Positions 4,563 to 8,309 of a DNA stretch of 8,309 nucleotides are shown piece by piece. This DNA comes from Bacteroidales bacterium (lineage in GTDB: Bacteria; Bacteroidota; Bacteroidia; Bacteroidales; Paludibacteraceae). The stretch's first letter is position 1, and every line of letters starts with the position of its first letter. The DNA lies in the NCBI GenBank assembly GCA_900766775.1, contig CAAFXN010000144.1:1-8309 (forward strand), read 5' to 3'. Position numbers and translations under genes: made by a program. The notes beneath the pieces were generated by a model. The model worked only from the letters and a program-made list of their open reading frames with translations. It did not search any database and was not told the DNA's origin.

Positions 4563-5801
4563 ATGAAACGAGTAGTAATCACCGGACTGGGGGCGATAAG
4601 CCCTATCGGAAATAACGCCGCCGAGACGTGGGCAGCAGCCATCGCGAGCAAGTGCGGCATCGAGCCCATTCACGGCTTTGAAGACGAAGTGCTGCCCATC
4701 CACGTGGCAGGACAAGTGAAGAACTTTGACCCTATCGCAGCCGGACTGACGGCGCAGGAGATACGCCACTACGACCTCTTCTGCCAGTTTGCCGTGGCGG
4801 CTTCCTTGGAAGCCATGCAGCAGAGCGGTTTGGTCAGCGGCGAGAACATCGCCCCCGAGCGACTGGGCGTCTATTTAGGCTCCGGCATAGGCGGTTTGCA
4901 GACCTTCGTAGCGCAGACCAAGAACTACCTTGACCGCGGTGCGAAAGGGGTGTCGCCGCTGTTCATCCCCATGCTGATTGCGAACATGGGCGGCGGCAAC
5001 ACGGCTATTCGCCTCAACGCACAAGGTCCTAACCTGACCTCCGTGGCGGCATGCGCCACCAGCACGAACACCATCGGCGAGGCGTTTCTTGCTATCCAAG
5101 CAGGGCGCGCAGACGCCATCGTGGCGGGCGGCGCCGAGGCAGCAATCCACCCGCTGGCTATCGGCGGATTCGCCAATGCGCGGGCGCTGAGCACTATGGA
5201 AGACCCCGCTATGGCGTGCCTGCCCTTCGACAGCCGCCGCAAGGGCTTCGTCATGGCAGAAGGTGCCGGCGTGATGGTGCTGGAGGAGATGGAGCATGCC
5301 ATCGCCCGCGGAGCACATATCATCGCCGAGGTATGCGGCTACGGACACACCTGCGATGCGCACCACTACACCGCGCCGCGTCCTGACGGCACGGTTACCG
5401 CACGCTGTATCCGCGAGGCACTCGACCAAGCGGGCTACCGCGACGGCGAGACGCTCTATATCAACGCCCACGGCACAGGCACCGCCATGAACGACTCCGC
5501 GGAGACCAAGGCTATCAAACTCGCATTGGGCGAGGAGGAGGCACGCCGCGCGCTCATCAGTTCCACCAAGTCGATGACCGGACACATGCTCGGCGCGGCA
5601 GGCGGACTGGAGTTGGTGCTGACGGCGCTGGCGGTGGAGAACGGTATCGTGCCCCCCACGATAGGGCTGACCGAACCCGACCCCGTCTGCGACCTCTACT
5701 ACACCCCGCTGCACGCCAAGGAACACAAAATAGACCTCGCTATCTCCAACTCCCTCGGCTTTGGCGGACACAACGCAACAGTAGCGATAAGAAAGATATG
5801 A
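4563..5801 (+). CDS. fabF: 3-oxoacyl-ACP synthase II (beta-ketoacyl-ACP synthase, FabF type)
   Basis: A 412-residue thiolase-fold condensing enzyme of type II fatty acid synthesis. It takes an acyl group from acyl-ACP and condenses it with malonyl-ACP, releasing CO2 and giving 3-oxoacyl-ACP two carbons longer. The Cys-His-His centre is complete: Cys164 in VAACATST, His303 in NAHGTGTAMND, His341 in STKSMTGHMLGAAGG, with Lys336 as the conserved lysine; GFGGHN (400-405 region) is the usual C-terminal loop. The positions nearly coincide with E. coli FabF (C163, H303, H340) and the length is typical. An in-frame start at 4497 would add 22 residues encoded by the upstream repeat; ATG 4563 begins the family-typical MKRVVITGLGAISPIG and has a GGAGG upstream. 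The stop codon TGA overlaps the first bases of the next repeat element. It is not a chain-length-factor homologue, since the active cysteine is present. Confidence 0.95.
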   Translation: MKRVVITGLGAISPIGNNAAETWAAAIASKCGIEPIHGFEDEVLPIHVAGQVKNFDPIAAGLTAQEIRHYDLFCQFAVAASLEAMQQSGLVSGENIAPERLGVYLGSGIGGLQTFVAQTKNYLDRGAKGVSPLFIPMLIANMGGGNTAIRLNAQGPNLTSVAACATSTNTIGEAFLAIQAGRADAIVAGGAEAAIHPLAIGGFANARALSTMEDPAMACLPFDSRRKGFVMAEGAGVMVLEEMEHAIARGAHIIAEVCGYGHTCDAHHYTAPRPDGTVTARCIREALDQAGYRDGETLYINAHGTGTAMNDSAETKAIKLALGEEEARRALISSTKSMTGHMLGAAGGLELVLTALAVENGIVPPTIGLTEPDPVCDLYYTPLHAKEHKIDLAISNSLGFGGHNATVAIRKI

Positions 5802-5906
5802 CCCACCCCTACCCTCCCTACAAAGGGAGGGAGTAAAGAAAATACTTTTGTATAACCAAAACAAATCTTCCGCCCTCCCCCTTCGTAGGGGGAGACGGAG
5901 GGGGTC
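5800..5906. repeat. Palindromic intergenic element, copy 2 (fabF-fabZ gap)
   Basis: Same family as 4448-4555. Its first two bases (GA) are part of the fabF stop codon TGA, and it ends 2 bases before the fabZ ATG, so it forms the entire gap. Hairpins: CCCTCCCT-acaa-AGGGAGGG on the left, CTCCCCCT-tcgt-AGGGGGAG on the right. The first 35 bases are identical to copy 3. The core carries TACTTTTG at 5843-5850, but the opposite-strand motif seen in copy 1 has decayed. Confidence 0.9.
5897..5904 (+). promoter_or_regulatory. Ribosome binding site of fabZ supplied by the repeat
   Basis: GGAGGGGG in the right end of the element; GGAGG (5897-5901) lies 7 bases before ATG 5909, an ideal Shine-Dalgarno distance. 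Confidence 0.6.
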
Positions 5907-5908
5907 TT

Positions 5909-6349
5909 ATGAACCGAGAAGAAATCAAGCAGGTCATCCCCCATCGCGAGCCGATGTTGCTGGTGGATGAGGCGGAGGTGGCAGACGGCATAGCCACTGC
6001 ACGGTACACCATCCGCGAGAATGAGTTTTTCACGCAGGGACATTTCCCCGGCAACCCTATCGTGCCCGGGGTCATCCTGTGCGAGATGATGGCGCAAGGG
6101 AGTGCCTTGCTGCTCAAAGACGACTTAGATGGTAAGTTAGCGCTCTATGCCGGCTTGAACGATGTGCGCTTCAAGCGGCAGGTGCGCCCGGGCGACACCG
6201 TCGTTACCCGCTCCACCATCACGGGCAAGAAAGGTCCGCTCATAGTGGTAGATGCCGAAGCCACCGTGGACGGCGCGATGTGCTGCAAAGGCAGACTGTC
6301 GTTTATGCTGACAAAGAACCAAGAGCAAGGAACCAAGACCCAAGACTAA
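5909..6349 (+). CDS. fabZ: 3-hydroxyacyl-[acyl-carrier-protein] dehydratase FabZ
   Basis: A 146-residue hot-dog-fold dehydratase that removes water from (3R)-hydroxyacyl-ACP to give trans-2-enoyl-ACP, the third step of each elongation round. The N-terminal IKQVIPHREPMLLVDEAE and the active-site helix HFPGNPIVPGVILCEMMAQ are both typical. His45 and Glu59 correspond to the catalytic pair of E. coli FabZ (His54, Glu68). The length is close to the usual 145-150 residues and there is no fusion to LpxC, unlike some Bacteroidota proteins. The last 11 residues (KNQEQGTKTQD) are encoded by the start of the repeat at 6315, so the natural C-terminus has probably been replaced or extended by repeat sequence; the catalytic core is unaffected. 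FabA-type isomerase activity cannot be excluded from sequence but nothing suggests it. Confidence 0.95.
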   Translation: MNREEIKQVIPHREPMLLVDEAEVADGIATARYTIRENEFFTQGHFPGNPIVPGVILCEMMAQGSALLLKDDLDGKLALYAGLNDVRFKRQVRPGDTVVTRSTITGKKGPLIVVDAEATVDGAMCCKGRLSFMLTKNQEQGTKTQD

Positions 6350-6456
6350 TTACCTAAAAGAATCAAGAACAGGAGAACAAGCACCAGAACTAATTACCTA
6401 CAACTCTACAAGACTATTGAGTCTTTGTTCCTGGCTCCTTATTCCTGGTTCCTACA
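6315..6456. repeat. Inverted-arm repeat element, copy 2 (fabZ end to fabG start)
   Basis: The left arm (6315-6355, gaaccaagagcaaggaacc... ending ctaattacct) lies partly in the fabZ coding end. The right arm (6421-6454, gtctttgttcctggctcc and onwards) is its imperfect reverse complement. The palindrome AAGACT-attg-AGTCTT lies at 6410-6425, matching AAGACTA-tt-TAGTCTT of copy 1 at 1538-1553. Both copies end a few bases before a start codon. No ribosome site of the GGAGG kind is present here, unlike the other element family. Confidence 0.8.
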
Positions 6457-6461
6457 TAATT

Positions 6462-7208
6462 ATGAACTTATTATCCGATAAAACAGCCCTTATCACGGGC
6501 GGGAGTCGCGGCATTGGTCGCGCTATTGTGCTGGCGATGGCAGCCGAAGGAGCAGACGTCGCATTCACCTATCTGCACCGCAAAGACAGTGCAGACGAGG
6601 TGGCGCACGAGGTGGAGAACATGGGTCGCCGTTGCATGGCGATACAAGCGGATGCCTCCGACTACCACACCACCGAGCAGGTGGTGAACAGCGTGCTCGA
6701 GACCTTCGGGCAGATAGACATCCTCGTCAACAACGCCGGTATCACCCGCGACAGCCTGCTCATGCGCATGGACGAGACACAATGGGATGCCGTCATCACC
6801 GCAAACCTCAAGGCGGCGTTCAACTTCTGCAAACTCGTCTCCACCCACATGATGCGCCGACGCACCGGCACTATCATCAACATCTCGTCCGTCGTCGGCT
6901 TGTTCGGCAACGCGGGGCAGTGCAACTACGCCGCCTCCAAAGGGGCACTCATCTCGCTCACCAAGTCGCTGTCGAAAGAGATAGGTCCGCGCGGCGTGCG
7001 GGTGAACAGTATCGCGCCGGGCTTTATCATGACCGAGATGACGCAGGCGTTGCCCGATGAGGTGCGCGCCCAATGGGTGCAAGACATCGCCCTGCGCCGC
7101 GCAGGCGAACCCGAAGACGTTGCCAATGTGGCAGTCTTCCTCGCATCCGACAAAGCCGCCTACATCACCGGCGAAGTCATCAACGTCAGTGGGAATATAA
7201 AGAGTTAG
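6462..7208 (+). CDS. fabG: 3-oxoacyl-[acyl-carrier-protein] reductase FabG
   Basis: A 248-residue classical short-chain dehydrogenase that reduces 3-oxoacyl-ACP to (3R)-hydroxyacyl-ACP, normally with NADPH. The cofactor loop TGGSRGIG (12-19), NNAG (90-93), Asn115, Ser143, Tyr156 and Lys160 make up a complete Asn-Ser-Tyr-Lys tetrad (INISSVVG, NYAASKGALISLTKSLSKEIG). The line VNSIAPGFIMTEMTQALPDE and the length match FabG closely. An in-frame TTG at 6417 would add 15 residues encoded by the repeat arm; ATG 6462 is preferred because MNLLSDKTALITGG is the usual beginning. The C-terminus (NVSGNIKS) differs a little from the commoner GGMxM ending. Many SDR enzymes share this fold, so the FabG call depends on sequence plus context between fabZ and fabI, which together are strong. 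Confidence 0.94.
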   Translation: MNLLSDKTALITGGSRGIGRAIVLAMAAEGADVAFTYLHRKDSADEVAHEVENMGRRCMAIQADASDYHTTEQVVNSVLETFGQIDILVNNAGITRDSLLMRMDETQWDAVITANLKAAFNFCKLVSTHMMRRRTGTIINISSVVGLFGNAGQCNYAASKGALISLTKSLSKEIGPRGVRVNSIAPGFIMTEMTQALPDEVRAQWVQDIALRRAGEPEDVANVAVFLASDKAAYITGEVINVSGNIKS

Positions 7209-7209
7209 G

Positions 7210-7319
7210 GACCCACCCCTACCCTCCCTACAAAGGGAGGGAGTGAATAAAATTACTTTTGTCTAACTAAAACTAATCTTCCTTTCTCTCCCCCTTTGTA
7301 GGGGGAGTCGGAGGGGGTC
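7210..7319. repeat. Palindromic intergenic element, copy 3 (fabG-fabI gap)
   Basis: Same family and orientation as the copies at 4448 and 5800. It begins two bases after the fabG stop codon and ends 5 bases before the fabI ATG. Left hairpin CCCTCCCT-acaa-AGGGAGGG; right hairpin CTCCCCCT-ttgt-AGGGGGAG; the loops are themselves reverse complements. The core has TACTTTTG at 7254-7261. Pairing of the two arms would give one long imperfect stem, an alternative to the two local hairpins. Confidence 0.9.
7310..7317 (+). promoter_or_regulatory. Ribosome binding site of fabI supplied by the repeat
   Basis: GGAGGGGG in the right end of the element lies 7 bases before ATG 7325, the same arrangement as before fabF and fabZ. 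Confidence 0.6.
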
Positions 7320-7324
7320 TTCTT

Positions 7325-8116
7325 ATGTTCAATCTCTTACAAGGAAAGCGGGGCATTATCACGGGGGCACTGAATGATATGTCCATCGCATGGAAAGTGG
7401 CGGAGAGAGCCGCCGAAGAAGGTGCCGAGTTAGTACTAACCAACACGCCCGTGTCTATCCGCTTGGGTACGCTCAACCAACTGGCAGAGCAGACGGGCAG
7501 TCTCGTCATCCCTGCCGACGCCACCTCCGTGGAGGACTTGGAGGCACTCGTCGATGGCGCGATGGCGCATTTCGGCGGGCAGTTCGATTTCGTGCTCCAC
7601 TCCATCGGCATGTCGCCCAACATCCGCAAGGGTATCCCCTACACCGACCTCAACTACGAGTTCTTCCGCAAGACGGTGGACATATCTGCCATGTCGCTCC
7701 ATAAGTTGCTCCGGACGCTCTACAAGAAAGACGCCCTGCGCCGCGGAGGCTCCATCGTCGCACTCACCTATATAGCCGGCGACCGCGCTATGGCAGGCTA
7801 CGGCGACATGGCAGACGCCAAAGCGATGTTGCAGTCTATCACCCGTAACTTCGGGCTCATCATGGGGCGCGAGAAAGGCGTGCGCGTGAACACCGTCAGC
7901 CAATCCCCCACCATGACCACCGCCGGACAGGGTATCGCAGGTATGGACAGGATGATTGACTATGTGGATAAGGTCTCGCCCATCGGCAACGCCACAGCAG
8001 ACGACTGCGCCGACTATATCCTCACCCTCTTCTCCGACCTCACCCGCAAGGTAACCATGCAGAACCTCTACCACGACGGCGGCTTCTCAAGCATCCTCCC
8101 CAGCCCAACCGAGTAA
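7325..8116 (+). CDS. fabI: Enoyl-[acyl-carrier-protein] reductase FabI
   Basis: A 263-residue divergent short-chain dehydrogenase that reduces trans-2-enoyl-ACP to acyl-ACP with NAD(P)H, the last and committing step of each elongation round. MFNLLQGKRGIITGALNDMSIAWKVAE has the FabI form of the cofactor loop (GALNxxSIAW in place of GxxxGxG). The catalytic Tyr-x6-Lys pair is Tyr159 and Lys166 in GYGDMADAKAM, with Tyr149 in ALTYIAGDRA matching E. coli Tyr146. HSIGMSPN (92-99) and the end NLYHDGGFSS are typical of Bacteroidota FabI such as that of Porphyromonas, as I recall that sequence. The length matches the family (262 in E. coli). It is intact and would be expected to be the triclosan-sensitive type of enoyl reductase, unless another isozyme exists elsewhere. 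It is last in the cluster; immediately after its stop a repeat array begins and no terminator is seen. Confidence 0.95.
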   Translation: MFNLLQGKRGIITGALNDMSIAWKVAERAAEEGAELVLTNTPVSIRLGTLNQLAEQTGSLVIPADATSVEDLEALVDGAMAHFGGQFDFVLHSIGMSPNIRKGIPYTDLNYEFFRKTVDISAMSLHKLLRTLYKKDALRRGGSIVALTYIAGDRAMAGYGDMADAKAMLQSITRNFGLIMGREKGVRVNTVSQSPTMTTAGQGIAGMDRMIDYVDKVSPIGNATADDCADYILTLFSDLTRKVTMQNLYHDGGFSSILPSPTE

Positions 8117-8309
8117 ATCCCAAGTAATACCCGAGTGCATCCCGAGTCTATTTCGAGACCTCCCCGTACAATTCCCGTACAATTCCCGTGCTATTCCCGT
8201 ACAATAAAGCAGAGTATAAGCAAAGAATAAGCAAAGTATAAGCAGAGAATAAGCAAAGAATAAGCAAAGTATAAGCAGAGAATAAGCAGAGAATAAGCAG
8301 AGAATAAGC
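8117..8309. repeat. Strict 11-base periodic array after fabI (runs to window edge)
   Basis: Beginning at the base after the fabI stop, the sequence divides into 17 units of exactly 11 bases plus 6 bases, with no insertion or deletion breaking the register. Three unit types follow each other: degenerate atcccgagtct-like units (8117-8160), ttcccgtacaa-like units (8161-8204), and ataagcaaaga/ataagcagaga units (8205-8309). The end of the array lies beyond the window. It is not a CRISPR array, since there are no spacers. No gene or terminator is visible. Confidence 0.92.

Noticed and set aside
4875..5864. Long antisense open frame of 329 codons over fabF
   Set aside because: fabF has a complete active site; the antisense frame is a by-product of GC-rich codons, with low-complexity His/Gly/Val-rich sequence, and it runs into the palindromic element.
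2666..8116. Aryl polyene or other specialised polyketide-like cluster
   Set aside because: A ligase with KAS, dehydratase and ketoreductase genes could suggest this, but a genuine enoyl reductase FabI is present, and there are no extra ketosynthases, carrier proteins, acyltransferases or tailoring enzymes; ordinary saturated fatty acid elongation fits better.
8117..8309. Possible CRISPR array
   Set aside because: Units are 11 bases long and adjacent, with no unique spacers and no cas genes.

Overview
The window looks like a chromosomal segment of a Bacteroidales bacterium (phylum Bacteroidota). Three things point there: the 16S rRNA 5' region on the minus strand has a Bacteroidota-type sequence; promoters of the Bacteroidota type (TTTG, a 19-20 base spacer, TAnnTTTG) lie upstream of the rRNA gene and of the regulator gene; and the enoyl-ACP reductase resembles FabI of the Porphyromonas/Bacteroides kind. 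I cannot name a genus from this sequence.

Layout. Bases 1-379 are the 5' part of a 16S rRNA gene reading leftwards and running off the left edge. Bases 380-877 are its leader and two tandem promoters carried on a roughly 100-base direct repeat with a 162-base offset, each with a boxA-like site downstream. Bases 878-1380 hold no gene I can support. A plus-strand promoter at 1381-1411 then starts a rightward gene cluster: an AraC-type regulator (1582-2439), an AMP-forming acyl-CoA/acyl-ACP ligase (2666-4447), beta-ketoacyl-ACP synthase FabF (4563-5801), 3-hydroxyacyl-ACP dehydratase FabZ (5909-6349), 3-ketoacyl-ACP reductase FabG (6462-7208) and enoyl-ACP reductase FabI (7325-8116). The four Fab proteins are one complete turn of the type II fatty acid elongation cycle (condense, reduce, dehydrate, reduce). 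The ligase could feed exogenous or recycled fatty acids into it, and the AraC protein is a plausible controller. No acyl carrier protein, FabD or FabH gene is present here.

The unusual part is the space between the genes. Practically every gap in the cluster is filled by repeat sequence. Three near-palindromic elements of 107-110 bases fill the ligase-fabF, fabF-fabZ and fabG-fabI gaps almost exactly from stop codon to start codon, all in the same orientation, and their right ends supply a GGAGG-type ribosome binding site. A second inverted-arm repeat lies before araC and before fabG. A third family, made of small hairpins and a 52-base tandem repeat, fills the araC-ligase gap, and words of that same family appear inside the ligase coding sequence as an in-frame insert of about 54 residues. 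After fabI, a strict 11-base periodic array runs without a break to the window edge. The enzymes themselves look intact and conventional; I did not find a new enzyme system. The repeat colonisation of an essential-type operon is the main thing to follow up.
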